A program made the position numbers and the translations under genes. The notes under the pieces are model-generated. The model saw only the letters and a list, made by a program, of their open reading frames with translations, ran no database searches and was not told the origin of the DNA. A stretch of 32,705 nucleotides of DNA from an uncultured Intestinimonas sp. (GTDB lineage Bacteria; Bacillota; Clostridia; Oscillospirales; Oscillospiraceae), in NCBI RefSeq assembly GCF_944387245.1, contig NZ_CALXEE010000019.1, positions 1 through 32,705 on the forward strand, given 5' to 3'. This document shows, one piece after another, positions 1 through 9,589 of the stretch (its first letter is position 1; each line of letters begins with the position of its first letter).

Positions 1-49
1 ATTCCATTTCATTCCGTCATCTGCGGATGACGGAACTCTGCGAGGCTCT
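1..49. repeat. Left copy of a terminal inverted repeat with internal hairpin
   Basis: The first 49 bases reappear in inverted orientation at 32657-32705 with 47 of 49 matches. Each copy holds a hairpin (arms 12-21 and 26-35 here, core TTCCGTCATC / GATGACGGAA). The two mismatches fall in the hairpin loop, so the stem is conserved in both copies. The copy lies just after the fumarase stop. A dispersed palindromic (REP/MITE-like) element at which an assembly contig would break is the simplest reading. No transposase is nearby. Confidence 0.8.
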
Positions 50-61
50 TATACAAAGCGG

Positions 62-1429
<1,368 letters not shown>

Positions 1430-1465
1430 AAGCACCCTTCTTTCCGTGCAGATTTCTTCTCTATT

Positions 1466-1494
1466 TTTATACCACACTTCCCGCCGTCCTTCCA
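1466..1494 (-). promoter_or_regulatory. Probable fumC promoter
   Basis: On the minus strand a TATAAA -10 element (1466-1471) is preceded by TGG, giving the TGN extended -10 form. At 17-bp spacing upstream only a poor -35 (TGGAAG, 1489-1494) is found. It lies about 37 bp before the fumC start. Confidence 0.5.
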
Positions 1495-1502
1495 CTCTTT
1501 GG

Positions 1503-1531
1503 GTGACAGGGGGAAGGAAAAATGTTAGAAT
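1503..1531 (+). promoter_or_regulatory. Promoter of the S41-like lipoprotein gene
   Basis: GTGACA (1503-1508), a 17-bp spacer and TAGAAT (1526-1531), each five of six matches to the vegetative sigma consensus. Transcription would start about 18 bp before the GTG start, and an AGGAGG ribosome binding site is at 1541-1546. Confidence 0.65.
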
Positions 1532-1555
1532 GGGCAAAAAAGGAGGCGCAGGAAT

Positions 1556-2986
1556 GTGAAATTTAGGAAAATCGCTGCCGGGGTCCTCTCCCTGACACTG
1601 CTGCTCACCGCCTGCGGTCCGGCGGGGGAGGGAGATGACTTTTCCCAGCTCCTGGCGGAGACGGCGGAGAAAAACGAAGCACTGAATGCGCCCACCGGGG
1701 ATCTGGATGTATACCGCTATGCTTTCGATCAGGGTGGCCCCCTGCTCACCGAGGCGGAGTTCTCCCTCCTGGGCCGAGAGGAAAAGGCGGTGGGCATCCT
1801 GACCGGGGCGGAGGCCAGGGCGGAGGTGGACTATCTCTTCCGGCTGCTGCGGACCTATTACGGCCTCTACACCTGGTTCGGGGGCGACGAGGCCTTCGGG
1901 GCGGCGGAGGAGCGGGTCCTCCGTGCTCTGGAGGGACGGGAGGAGATCCCCGTGGGCAGGTACCAGCAGCTTTTGAAGGAGGCCCTGGGCTTTGTGCAGG
2001 ACGGGCACTTCGGCATCGGGGGCAGCGGCACCCTGGAGCGGTCCGCCCTCTACTGCGCTGAGGGGACGGTCTTTGCCCGCCGGAACGGTACCTTCTACGG
2101 CGGAGAAGACCTGGACCGGGCGGTGGTGTCCATCCAGGGAGAGAATCCGGCGGATTATCTGAAGCGGGCCATTGGTCCGGAGGGGGAGCTCACCTGGAAG
2201 CTCTACCGAACGGATGTGGCGTCGGGACGGAGCAGCGCCGTGGTGACCTATGCCGACGGGGAGGAGACCCTCATCCTGGACCCGGCGGGCATGGACCCCC
2301 TGGACCAGGGGAAGGAGACCTTCCGGCGGGGCACCCTGGCCGGGGCGGAGCTGCTGCAAATGACCGGCATGCCCTTTGTGCCCGGGGACGCCGGGCCGGA
2401 GTGGGGCTATGACGGAGCAACTGTGGAGGCTTTTCTGGCGGCGGCGGAGGAGGCGCGGACCGCCGACGGCGTTCTGGTGGTGGACCTCACCTCCAACCCC
2501 GGCGGGAATGGGAACCTGCCGGGGGAGTGGTTCCGGGCCTTTACCGGGGAGACACCGGAACCCAATTATGCCACCCTATGCCTGGACCCCTATGACTGGA
2601 CCCGCCGGGAGGGAGAGGTGAAGGAGGGGGACTATCGGGTCCGGCGGCCGGAGGAGCAGTATCTGGAGCGGGAGGAGGGCCCGTTTCTGGTGGTGCTCAC
2701 CTCCCGTGGAACTGCCTCTGCCGCCGAGGCTTTTACCGATCTGACCCGGAACGTGGGACGGAGCCTGGTCATCGGCTCCAACACCGGCGGATGCCTCACC
2801 GGCTCCCAAACCTACCGGGGCTATCTCCCCTGGTCGGGGACAGAGCTGGCCTGGGGGCTGGACCTCTTTGTCTGGCCGGAGGGCTACTTTGCGGAGGGGG
2901 TGGGGCTGGAGCCCGACGTCTACCTCACCGGGCCCAACCAGGAGGCCCGTCTGGAGCAGTTCCTCCAGCGCTATTTGACCGGCTGA
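1556..2986 (+). CDS. S41-family peptidase-like lipoprotein
   Basis: A 476-residue exported protein. The N-terminus is a lipoprotein signal peptide (two Lys/Arg-rich turns, a Leu-rich core, lipobox LTAC near residue 17-20), so it should be anchored outside the membrane. The C-terminal half resembles the catalytic core of S41 (C-terminal processing/tricorn-type) peptidases: [12 protein letters not shown] near 305 and [11 protein letters not shown] near 385-395, in which Ser388 sits where the family nucleophile is expected. No PDZ domain is evident, so it is closer to the IRBP-like S41 branch than to CtpA/CtpB. The start is GTG, chosen because AGGAGG lies nine bases upstream and the signal peptide begins there. 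Substrate unknown. It precedes the sigma/anti-sigma pair but has its own promoter. Confidence 0.8.
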   Translation: MKFRKIAAGVLSLTLLLTACGPAGEGDDFSQLLAETAEKNEALNAPTGDLDVYRYAFDQGGPLLTEAEFSLLGREEKAVGILTGAEARAEVDYLFRLLRTYYGLYTWFGGDEAFGAAEERVLRALEGREEIPVGRYQQLLKEALGFVQDGHFGIGGSGTLERSALYCAEGTVFARRNGTFYGGEDLDRAVVSIQGENPADYLKRAIGPEGELTWKLYRTDVASGRSSAVVTYADGEETLILDPAGMDPLDQGKETFRRGTLAGAELLQMTGMPFVPGDAGPEWGYDGATVEAFLAAAEEARTADGVLVVDLTSNPGGNGNLPGEWFRAFTGETPEPNYATLCLDPYDWTRREGEVKEGDYRVRRPEEQYLEREEGPFLVVLTSRGTASAAEAFTDLTRNVGRSLVIGSNTGGCLTGSQTYRGYLPWSGTELAWGLDLFVWPEGYFAEGVGLEPDVYLTGPNQEARLEQFLQRYLTG

Positions 2987-3003
2987 TGGGGTTTCCGGCA
3001 GCA

Positions 3004-3032
3004 TTCCCAAAACGCATGGGATATGATATAAT
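3004..3032 (+). promoter_or_regulatory. Promoter of the ECF sigma operon
   Basis: TTCCCA (3004-3009), a 17-bp spacer and a perfect TATAAT (3027-3032), about 49 bp before the sigma-factor start. This looks like a housekeeping promoter; no separate autoregulatory ECF-type promoter was recognised. Confidence 0.65.
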
Positions 3033-3080
3033 AACCACTATAACTGCGAAGGCGAAAAGAAGTGAGGAGGTGTTTTCCGG

Positions 3081-3587
3081 ATGCAGATGGATTGGGACAG
3101 CCGTTTTACTGACCTGTACCGGGAAAACGCCCCCAAAATGTTTGCCTATGCCCTGCGGCAGCTCCGGAACCGGTCGCTGGCGGAGGAGCTGGTGGAGGAG
3201 GCCTTCGTCCGGCTGCTCCAGCAGAAGGAGGGGCTGGGGGATCACCCCAATCTGGAGGGCTGGCTGTGGAAGACCCTCCAGCACCTGATCCTCACCGAGG
3301 TGAAGCTGGCCAAGTACCACCGCGAGGTACCCCTGGAGGACGCCAACACCTGGGCGGCCAGGGAGGAGGAACGGCCGGCGCTGGCCGAGGCCCTGCCCGA
3401 GGGACTCAGTGACAGCGAGCGGGAGGTGCTGCTCCTCTTTTACGAGGAGGAGTGCTCTCACCAGGAGATCGCCCGGCGCCTGGGCATCTCGGAGATGAAC
3501 TCCCGGACCCGGCTGTTCCGGGCCAAAAACCACTGCAAAAAACTTTTGGAAATAAATTTCCAGATGTGTCACAAATCCAGCGGCTGA
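3081..3587 (+). CDS. ECF-type RNA polymerase sigma factor
   Basis: A 168-residue sigma-70 family protein with the two-domain ECF layout. Region 2 spans roughly residues 8-75 (FAYALRQLRNRSLAEELVEEAFVRLL, then NLEGWLWKTLQHLI). Region 4, about 108-160, has a clear helix-turn-helix (LSDSEREVLLLFYEEE, then HQEIARRLGISEMNSRTRLFRAKN). It should redirect RNA polymerase to a small regulon. The start follows AGGAGG (3065-3070) at ten bases. The next gene begins within 40 bp and encodes a single-span membrane protein, the usual arrangement for a sigma factor held by a membrane anti-sigma factor. The inducing signal cannot be read from the sequence. Confidence 0.88.
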   Translation: MQMDWDSRFTDLYRENAPKMFAYALRQLRNRSLAEELVEEAFVRLLQQKEGLGDHPNLEGWLWKTLQHLILTEVKLAKYHREVPLEDANTWAAREEERPALAEALPEGLSDSEREVLLLFYEEECSHQEIARRLGISEMNSRTRLFRAKNHCKKLLEINFQMCHKSSG

Positions 3588-3624
3588 ATCGATATATGGG
3601 ATGAGAGAATGGGAGGTGATGGAC

Positions 3625-4902
3625 ATGGACAAGGAAGAGCGGAAGGCCGCGGAGGCGGAGCGGCTTACAGAGGACCTTTCCGATTACCTGGACGGGGTAT
3701 CGGAGGAGGACTTTGACCCGGTGGCGGTGGAGCGATGGCTAGCCGCAGCGGAGGAGCTGGACGGCGCGGAGGATTCCTTCGACGCCGGGGCCGCCGAGGC
3801 GGCGTTCCGGGCACGGCACGGGGACCTCTTCCCCAGGCCGGTGTCCAGCCCCGAGGTGAGACGAAATCTCCGTCCCAGACGGCTCCTGCCCCGGTTGGCC
3901 GGTATCGCTGCGGCGGCGGTGCTGGTGGTGGCCCTGGCGGCCCAGAGCCTGGGTGTGGACCTCTTCCGGCATGCAGCCAGCTGGACCCGCGGTGAGTTTA
4001 CCTTCTCCACGGGGGAGAGCGAGATGCCGGAGACAGTCAGCTATTCCCATGGGCAGGCGGCGCTGGACGCCTATGACGTCCGGGTGCCCATGATGCCCAC
4101 CTGGAATCCCGCCTGGGAGGGGGACGACGTCCCGGGGCTGGACGTGACGGTCACCGAGGAGGCCGACGGCACCCTCGTCTTTACCGAGGACCACCGCACA
4201 GATGCCGGTGACGGCTACACCTTCGTGGTCCGGCAGCGGAAGGACAAACAGCAGGCAGAGGCCGACATTCAGGGCAAGGACGAGCCAGACACCATCGTCT
4301 ATGAATTTGACGGCAGGAACTATTATATTCTCCCCCTGGATGCAGAACAGTACCGCATCACCTGGGCCTGCGGCCGATATTCCGGCGAGATCTGGGGCGA
4401 TATGGACCTGGAGCAGGCCAAGCACTTTGTGCGCTCCATTACAGAGCCGGATGAGTGGGTGTATACGGCGCCCGATATGAGCATCCCGCCGAAGTATGAG
4501 ACCATCCAGGAGGCTATGGAGGCTGCCGGCATCGACACCGGTTATGCCCCCGCATGGCTGCCGGAGGGCTTTGTGACGGTGGAGTCCGACACCTACGTAT
4601 CCGAGGAGACGGGTTGGTATTCGGCCTATCTCTTTGCCACCGACGTGGAGGGCGAGCGGAATCTTTCCCTCTCCTTCGACCTCCGTACCAATCCCGGCGG
4701 GGTGGGGACCACGGTCTATCCCAAGGACGACACCCCCGTCGTCACCTTTGAGAAGTGCGGCATCACCTTCTACATCATCAGCAACGGCCCATGGCGCAGT
4801 GTGGCCTGGATGGATGGCGGAGTGGCCGGCTCCATCGGTGGGAACCTGACCGAGGAGGAGTGCCGCCAGATCGTGGACTCCATCCCCCGGTATGCGGACT
4901 GA
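3625..4902 (+). CDS. Single-span membrane protein, probable anti-sigma factor (DUF4367-like C-terminus)
   Basis: A 425-residue protein. The acidic cytoplasmic part (1-80) is followed by a basic stretch and one transmembrane segment at about 89-110 (LAGIAAAAVLVVALAAQSLG). The rest is a long extracellular region with two similar modules. The last module (YAPAWLPEGFVTVES to the C-terminus) resembles the DUF4367 sensor domains found in clostridial anti-sigma proteins. I chose the ATG at 3625 because GGGAGG (3611-3616) is correctly spaced for it; ATGs at 3601 and 3619 lack usable spacing. Position 37 bp after the sigma gene suggests that it binds and inhibits that factor. No zinc-binding ZAS motif (HxxxCxxC) is present, so the sigma-binding mode is inferred. 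Confidence 0.7.
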   Translation: MDKEERKAAEAERLTEDLSDYLDGVSEEDFDPVAVERWLAAAEELDGAEDSFDAGAAEAAFRARHGDLFPRPVSSPEVRRNLRPRRLLPRLAGIAAAAVLVVALAAQSLGVDLFRHAASWTRGEFTFSTGESEMPETVSYSHGQAALDAYDVRVPMMPTWNPAWEGDDVPGLDVTVTEEADGTLVFTEDHRTDAGDGYTFVVRQRKDKQQAEADIQGKDEPDTIVYEFDGRNYYILPLDAEQYRITWACGRYSGEIWGDMDLEQAKHFVRSITEPDEWVYTAPDMSIPPKYETIQEAMEAAGIDTGYAPAWLPEGFVTVESDTYVSEETGWYSAYLFATDVEGERNLSLSFDLRTNPGGVGTTVYPKDDTPVVTFEKCGITFYIISNGPWRSVAWMDGGVAGSIGGNLTEEECRQIVDSIPRYAD

Positions 4903-4922
4903 ACAGGACAGAAGAAATGTGG

Positions 4923-4955
4923 AAAGCCTCCGTTCCCACGGGAACGGAGGCTTTT
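4923..4955. terminator. Bidirectional intrinsic terminator
   Basis: A 14-bp stem (4923-4936 with 4941-4954) and a 4-nt loop lie between two convergent genes. T-runs follow the stem on both strands (CTTTTCT on plus, CTTTCC on minus), so it can end both the anti-sigma transcript and the Lrp transcript. Confidence 0.85.
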
Positions 4956-4958
4956 CTG

Positions 4959-5417
4959 TCAGATCCGCATGCCTTTCCGGGTCTTAATGCGGGAGATAAT
5001 GAGCTCGCTGCTGATATGCTCGATGCCGGGCAGCGGATAGAGCTTCTCCATGACGAAGTGTTCCAGATCCTGGTTCATCTCCAGCACCGCATGGACGTGG
5101 AGCTTGCTCTCACCCGTCATAAGGTACATGTCGGTGACCGCCTCCTCGGCGGCCAGGGCGTCGGCCACCTGGTGCAGGCAGGAGGGGGATACCCGGATGT
5201 CGAAGAATACCGAAACATTCCGGCCGATCTTCTCCGGGTCCAGGACCACAGTGTACTGCTCGATGACGCCGCTCTTCTCCAGGGCGTCGATGCGGTTTTT
5301 CACGGCGGCCCGGCTCAGGCCCACCCGCTCGGCAATCTCAATGAGTGAGGCCCGGGCGTTCTCGATCAATATGCTCAGGATCTGCTGATCCACGCTGTCC
5401 AAACCCTTGCTTTTCAC
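4959..5417 (-). CDS. Lrp/AsnC-family transcriptional regulator
   Basis: A 152-residue protein of standard Lrp/AsnC length. The N-terminal winged helix-turn-helix (LDSVDQQILSILIENARASLIEIAERVGLSRAAVKNRIDALEKSGVI, residues 6-52) is followed by a RAM ligand-binding domain (about 70-140). Such proteins bind amino acids and assemble as octamers. The start is a GTG with a GGGGGAA ribosome binding site. It diverges from the chromate-type transporter genes, so local control of those genes and of itself is the first guess. A role for lysine or another amino acid as ligand is possible given the lysine cluster 15 kb away, but nothing in the sequence shows it. Confidence 0.9.
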   Translation of the reverse strand: MKSKGLDSVDQQILSILIENARASLIEIAERVGLSRAAVKNRIDALEKSGVIEQYTVVLDPEKIGRNVSVFFDIRVSPSCLHQVADALAAEEAVTDMYLMTGESKLHVHAVLEMNQDLEHFVMEKLYPLPGIEHISSELIISRIKTRKGMRI

Positions 5418-5483
5418 AGTGATTCCCCCAAATCAGGAGCCCTCTGGTGCCGTGGACGGCAGGGCACGCTCAATTCGTGGTCT

Positions 5484-5512
5484 ATTGTAGAAGATTCTCA
5501 CCAGAGGTGCAA
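5484..5512 (-). promoter_or_regulatory. Promoter of the Lrp-family gene
   Basis: On the minus strand, TTGCAC (5507-5512), 17 bp, then TACAAT (5484-5489), about 67 bp before the GTG start. An A+T-rich stretch (5515-5545) lies just upstream and could serve as an UP element or a regulator-binding region for both divergent promoters. Confidence 0.7.
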
Positions 5513-5606
5513 GTGTTTTTTCAAAAAAATAAAACAAAGTGCAAGGCTGCAATATTTGTTTTGAACAGCAAAATCGAAAATTATATGTCAAAGTGAAAAA
5601 TCCATG

Positions 5607-5635
5607 TTGCATTTTGCGAATGAGAGGAGTAAGAT
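5607..5635 (+). promoter_or_regulatory. Promoter of the chromate-type transporter operon
   Basis: TTGCAT (5607-5612), a 17-bp spacer and TAAGAT (5630-5635), about 60 bp before the first gene. The 5420-5690 divergent region holds this promoter, the Lrp promoter and A+T-rich DNA between them. Confidence 0.6.
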
Positions 5636-5694
5636 AGGCACGACAACCGGAGAGAGGGACTCTCCTGAAAACTGTGGAGTAGGAGGAAACGGAA

Positions 5695-6276
5695 TTGAAG
5701 CGGCTCTTTGAGATCTTTGGTATCTTCTTCAAAATCGGGCTCTTCACCATCGGCGGCGGCTACGCCATGCTGCCGATCATCCAGAAAGAGGTGGTGGAGA
5801 GCAAAGGCTGGATGACGGACGAGGAGTTCCTGGACGCCATCTCCCTGACCAACAGTCTGCCCGGCCCTCTGGCCACCAACTCGGCCACCTTTGTGGGCTA
5901 CCGCGTGGCGGGGGTGCCCGGTTCCTTTGCGGGGGTGCTGGGCGCGGCGACCCCCAGCGTCATCATCATCCTGCTCATCGCCATGGTCTTTACCAACATC
6001 ATTGATTACCCGGTGGTGCAGAACGTCTTCAACGGCGTGCGTCCCGCCGTGGTGGCCCTCATCTTCTACGCGGTGGTCAAGCTGGCCCGCTCCGCCAAGG
6101 TGGGGGAGTACTTCAACTGGCTGGTGGCCCTGGCGGGCTTTGCCGCCATCGCCGTGTTCGGCCTGCACCCCATCGTGGTGGTGGTGTGCCCCGCGATCTA
6201 TGGCATTTTCATCCGCAACAGTGTGGTGAAGGCAGTGGATGCCAGCCGCGGTAAGAAGGAGGAAGAGAAGAAATGA
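5695..6276 (+). CDS. Chromate transporter (CHR) family protein, first subunit
   Basis: A 193-residue membrane protein made of a single CHR domain. The family signature is near the N-terminus: KIGLFTIGGGYAMLPIIQKEVVE, then the Pro/Gly-rich SLPGPLATNSATFVGYRVAG. Four to five hydrophobic helices follow, and the tail is basic. Short CHR proteins usually come as adjacent pairs that make one heteromeric transporter, as here. The start is TTG, chosen because AGGAGG (5681-5686) is eight bases upstream and no ATG is available in a sensible place. The real substrate is uncertain: in anaerobic Firmicutes these proteins are named for chromate, but the natural anion is often unknown. Confidence 0.85.
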   Translation: MKRLFEIFGIFFKIGLFTIGGGYAMLPIIQKEVVESKGWMTDEEFLDAISLTNSLPGPLATNSATFVGYRVAGVPGSFAGVLGAATPSVIIILLIAMVFTNIIDYPVVQNVFNGVRPAVVALIFYAVVKLARSAKVGEYFNWLVALAGFAAIAVFGLHPIVVVVCPAIYGIFIRNSVVKAVDASRGKKEEEKK

Positions 6277-6824
6277 TCGAGCTTTTGATCCAGGCCTGCA
6301 TCTCCTTTCTGAAGATCGGAGCCTTTTCCTTCGGCGGCGGCTACGCCGTGGTGGCCTTTATCCAGCGGGAAGTGGTGGACGGCCACGGCTGGATCTCCCC
6401 GGAGGACTTTGTCAACATCGTGGCCATCGCCGAGATGACCCCCGGCCCCATCGCCGTCAACTCTTCCACCTTCGTGGGCTATAACCTCTTCGGTGTGCTG
6501 GGAGGCATCCTGTGCTCGGTGTCCACTCTGGCCATCCCCTTTATCCTGGCCCTCATCGTGGCCATCTATTTCTCCAAGTTCAAGGACAACATCTACCTGA
6601 AAAACGCCCTGTCCGGTATCCGGCCCGCCGTCATCGGCCTTATCGCCGCCTCCTGCCTCTCTGTGGGCAAGATCTCCTTTACCAGCTGGCACAGTGTGAT
6701 CTTCTTCGCTGTGGCCCTTGTTATGGTGTGGAAGTGTAAGGTGAACCCCATCATCACCCTCATCACCTGCGGTGTGCTGGGCGCTGTTTTGTATGGCTGG
6801 CTCTTTCCCCTGATGGGGATCTGA
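6273..6824 (+). CDS. Chromate transporter (CHR) family protein, second subunit
   Basis: A 183-residue paralogue of the preceding protein with the same signature (KIGAFSFGGGYAVVAFIQREVVDGHGW, then EMTPGPIAVNSSTFVGYNLFG) and several transmembrane helices. Its ATG overlaps the upstream TGA by four bases (ATGA), so translation is probably coupled and the subunits made in equal amounts. GGAGGAAG lies upstream inside the first gene. The two halves would assemble with opposite membrane topology, as known for short-chain CHR pairs. A strong terminator follows. Confidence 0.85.
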   Translation: MIELLIQACISFLKIGAFSFGGGYAVVAFIQREVVDGHGWISPEDFVNIVAIAEMTPGPIAVNSSTFVGYNLFGVLGGILCSVSTLAIPFILALIVAIYFSKFKDNIYLKNALSGIRPAVIGLIAASCLSVGKISFTSWHSVIFFAVALVMVWKCKVNPIITLITCGVLGAVLYGWLFPLMGI

Positions 6825-6843
6825 TCGGCGTTCAAGGAAGAAC

Positions 6844-6900
6844 GACATATAGGCGGGAGCAGGGCAAAGGCGGCCCGCTTCCGCCTGTATGTCATTTTTT
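6844..6900 (+). terminator. Intrinsic terminator after the CHR pair
   Basis: A 17-bp stem (6844-6860 with 6877-6893, a few G-T pairs), a 16-nt loop and a run of six T (6895-6900). Confidence 0.9.
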
Positions 6901-6901
6901 A

Positions 6902-6929
6902 TTGCGTTTATTATTTCACACGATATAAT
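6902..6929 (+). promoter_or_regulatory. Promoter of the nhaC operon, with CACAC/GTGTG arms around the -10
   Basis: A weak -35 (TTGCGT, 6902-6907), 16 bp, and a perfect TATAAT (6924-6929). The -10 box lies between the inverted arms CACAC (6917-6921) and GTGTG (6930-6934), a place where a bound repressor would block polymerase. The arms are short and could be chance. Confidence 0.6.
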
Positions 6930-6997
6930 GTGTGTGGAATAACGGCCCTGGACAGGCAAGACTCCGCCCGGGACCGGAGAAAGAGGAGGAATGAACA

Positions 6998-8422
6998 GTG
7001 AGTGAAACTACACAGCGCAAGATCGTCAAACCCTGGCAGGCCTTGCTGATGATCGTTGTCGGCATCGCCATCATCTTCCTGGGCCTTATGGTGTTCAAGG
7101 CCAAAAACCACGTGATCCTGCTGACCGATGGCGTCGTGATGTGCGTCATGGCCTGCTGCTTCGGCATCAAGTATGACGACCTGCAGGCCGACATCAAAGC
7201 CACCATCAACTCCATGCTGGTGGCCATCCTGATTCTCATCGCCGTGGGTGTCCTGGTGGGCACCTGGATGATCTCCGGCACCGTGCCCATCATGATCTAC
7301 TACGGCATGAAGGTCCTGACCCCCGGCCTGTTCCTGCCCATCACCTGCATCGTCTGCACCCTCATGTCCACCATGGCGGGTACCTCCTGGGGCACTCTGG
7401 CCACCGTGGGCGTGGCCTTTATGGGTGTGGCCCAGGGCCTGGGCGTGCCCCTGCCCGTCACCGCCGGTGCCATCTGCGTGGGTGCCTTCTTCGGTGACAA
7501 GGTCTCCCCCCTGTCCGATTCCCCTGTCCTTGTGTCCAGCGTCACCGACGTGCCCCTGATGGACGGTATCAAGCACGCCCTGCTCTCCACCGGTCCGGCC
7601 TGGCTTGTCTCCCTGGTGTTTCTCACCGTCTACGGGACGCAGTTCCACAGCGGAACGGTGGGCGGCGAGGTCTATGACGCCATCATGAGCACCGTTACCA
7701 CCAGCTTCCATCTCAATCCCCTGCTGCTGCTGCCCCCCATCGTGGTGGTGGTCCTCATCGTCATGAAGAAGCCCACTCTGCCTACGTTCACCGCCGGAAT
7801 CGTGGTGGGCGCCGTCCTGGCGGTGGTCTTCCAGGGCACCCCCCTCATCCAGACCACCGACGGAGCTCAGAGCATTTTCATGGCCATGTATGAGGGCTAC
7901 ACCGGTGACACCGGCAACGACATCGTCAACAGCATGATCCAGCGCGGCGGCCTCACCAGTATGCTCAACACCATTGGTCTGCTGATCTCCGCCGGCGTTT
8001 TCGGTGCACCCCTGCGCACCGCCGGTGTGGTGGATATTCTGCTGGACTATGTCCGCAAGATTGCCCACAACGGCAAGGTCATGGCCACCGGCGTACTGAT
8101 CCTCCACGGCGTTTTCTTCACCATCACGGGCGCCTACTACGTCTCTTATCCTGTGGTTGGCTCCATGGTGAAGGACATGTTCTTCGAGTATGGTCTGGAC
8201 AAGAAGAACCTCATGCGTATCATGCTGGACACCGGCACGGGCCTTGCTCCCCTTGTGCCCTGGGCCACTACAGGCGCCTATGTGGCCAGCACCCTGGGGG
8301 TGGACAACATGTCCCTGGCCCCCTTTGCCCCCATGCTCTGGCTGTCCATCGTGATCTCTGTGGTCATGGGCCTGACCGGCATCGGCATGGTCAAGCTGAA
8401 GGACCAGAAGGCCGTTCATTAA
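6998..8422 (+). CDS. nhaC: NhaC-family Na+/H+ antiporter-like transporter
   Basis: A 474-residue polytopic membrane protein with about 11-12 hydrophobic helices. It has the NhaC-type core motifs STMAGTSWGTLATVGVAFMG (about 125-145) and GAFFGDKVSPLSDSPVLVSS (about 164-184), the latter characteristic of the family. The start is GTG, chosen because GAGGAGGA (6983-6990) is properly spaced and the nearby ATG at 6991 stops after four codons. The M20 hydrolase gene follows within 20 bp. This pairing is common in Clostridia and suggests that the carrier may import an organic substrate which the hydrolase cleaves, with Na+ or H+ exchange, rather than only controlling pH. That reading is inference. Confidence 0.85.
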   Translation: MSETTQRKIVKPWQALLMIVVGIAIIFLGLMVFKAKNHVILLTDGVVMCVMACCFGIKYDDLQADIKATINSMLVAILILIAVGVLVGTWMISGTVPIMIYYGMKVLTPGLFLPITCIVCTLMSTMAGTSWGTLATVGVAFMGVAQGLGVPLPVTAGAICVGAFFGDKVSPLSDSPVLVSSVTDVPLMDGIKHALLSTGPAWLVSLVFLTVYGTQFHSGTVGGEVYDAIMSTVTTSFHLNPLLLLPPIVVVVLIVMKKPTLPTFTAGIVVGAVLAVVFQGTPLIQTTDGAQSIFMAMYEGYTGDTGNDIVNSMIQRGGLTSMLNTIGLLISAGVFGAPLRTAGVVDILLDYVRKIAHNGKVMATGVLILHGVFFTITGAYYVSYPVVGSMVKDMFFEYGLDKKNLMRIMLDTGTGLAPLVPWATTGAYVASTLGVDNMSLAPFAPMLWLSIVISVVMGLTGIGMVKLKDQKAVH

Positions 8423-8440
8423 GAGAGGGAGGAACTCGAT

Positions 8441-9580
8441 ATGGAAAAGATCATCCAGCGCTGGTATGACATGATCCGCATCAACTCGGTCAACGGCCAC
8501 GAGGTAGATCTGGCCGACTATGTGGCCAAAGAGCTGCGAGCCATGGGGCTGGAGCCCCGATACAGCTACTTCCCCGAGGACCAGGAGGCCAAGGTCCGGC
8601 CCTCGGTCTGGACCGTTCTGGACAGCGGGAAGCCGGGCAAGACCGTGATGCTCATCGGCCATATCGATACGGTGGCCGTGGCCAACGGCTGGAACACCGA
8701 TCCCTTCACCCCCACCGAGGACGGGGACAAGGTCCACGGCCTGGGCGCCATGGACATGAAGGGCGGCCTGGCTGCCATCCTGGACACCCTGGAGTACTAT
8801 TCCCAGCACAAGGAGGCCTTCAATGGCCGCATTGAAGCCTGCTTTGTCTCCGATGAGGAGGGGCTCTCCAAGGGCACCTATCAGTTGGTAGAGGAGGGTA
8901 TCGGCGCCGACTACGCCATCATGGCTGAGTGCCGCTACGATAATGTGGCCATCGGTTTCCGCGGCCGGTTCAGCTTTGAGGTGACGGTCCACGGTGTGGC
9001 CGCCCACGCCAGTTACTACCCCGCCGTGGGGGAGAACGCCCTCATCACCGGCGGAAAGCTGGCCGCCGCCATTGAGGCCCTGCCCACCCTCACCCACCCC
9101 AACCTGAAGCACGGCACCTGGTGCGTGCGCTACATGGAGGGCGGCAATGCCGGCACCCTGGTGGTGCCCGACAGCTGCTACCTCTTTGTGGACCGGTACG
9201 TGGTCCCCGGCGAGACCGAGGAGACCTGCATCGCCCAGATGGCGGAGGCCGCCCGGGACCTGGGTCTGGAGGGCAAGGTGGACATCCGCCTCAAGCCCCG
9301 GTCCTCCCCCTACATGCAGTCCTTCGCCCTGGAGCCCGACGACTTCCTGGTCACCACCCTTCAGGCCAAGTTCAAGGAGGTCACCGGCGGAGAGCTTCCC
9401 GTGGCCTATGATCCTTCGGTCTGCGATTCCAATATCCTGGCCGTCTCCCTGGGTATCCCTACCGTCACCTTCGGCCCCTCCGGCGGAGGCATGCACGCCG
9501 CCAACGAGTATGGCTACCCCTGGCAGGTGAAGAACTGCGCCGAGATCTACAAGCGCACCCTGGCCGAGCTGCTGAAATAA
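8441..9580 (+). CDS. M20-family metallohydrolase (YgeY/ArgE/DapE-like)
   Basis: A 379-residue zinc-dependent amidohydrolase or peptidase. The di-metal site can be read: H74 and D76 in GHIDTV, bridging D105 in GAMDMKGG, catalytic E139 with E140 in SDEEGLS, E163 in MAECRYDN, and H352 in GMHAANEY. A lid/dimerisation domain occupies about 175-285. The protein should remove an acyl or aminoacyl group from an amino-acid derivative or split a small peptide; the exact substrate cannot be told. Within M20 the sequence most resembles the YgeY branch, often annotated as linked to selenium metabolism, but no selenium genes are present here. It is cotranscribed with nhaC (19 bp gap, GAGGGAGGAA ribosome binding site). 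Confidence 0.85.
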   Translation: MEKIIQRWYDMIRINSVNGHEVDLADYVAKELRAMGLEPRYSYFPEDQEAKVRPSVWTVLDSGKPGKTVMLIGHIDTVAVANGWNTDPFTPTEDGDKVHGLGAMDMKGGLAAILDTLEYYSQHKEAFNGRIEACFVSDEEGLSKGTYQLVEEGIGADYAIMAECRYDNVAIGFRGRFSFEVTVHGVAAHASYYPAVGENALITGGKLAAAIEALPTLTHPNLKHGTWCVRYMEGGNAGTLVVPDSCYLFVDRYVVPGETEETCIAQMAEAARDLGLEGKVDIRLKPRSSPYMQSFALEPDDFLVTTLQAKFKEVTGGELPVAYDPSVCDSNILAVSLGIPTVTFGPSGGGMHAANEYGYPWQVKNCAEIYKRTLAELLK

Positions 9581-9589
9581 GGCAAAAGG

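Noticed and set aside
5515..5545. Intrinsic terminator in the A/T-rich divergent region between the Lrp gene and the CHR genes
   Set aside because: There are T- and A-runs but no stable stem next to them; it is better seen as promoter-proximal A+T-rich DNA.
8441..9580. Selenium-metabolism role for the M20 hydrolase
   Set aside because: Resemblance to YgeY alone is not enough; no selenium-dependent hydroxylase, SelD-like or purine genes occur in the window.
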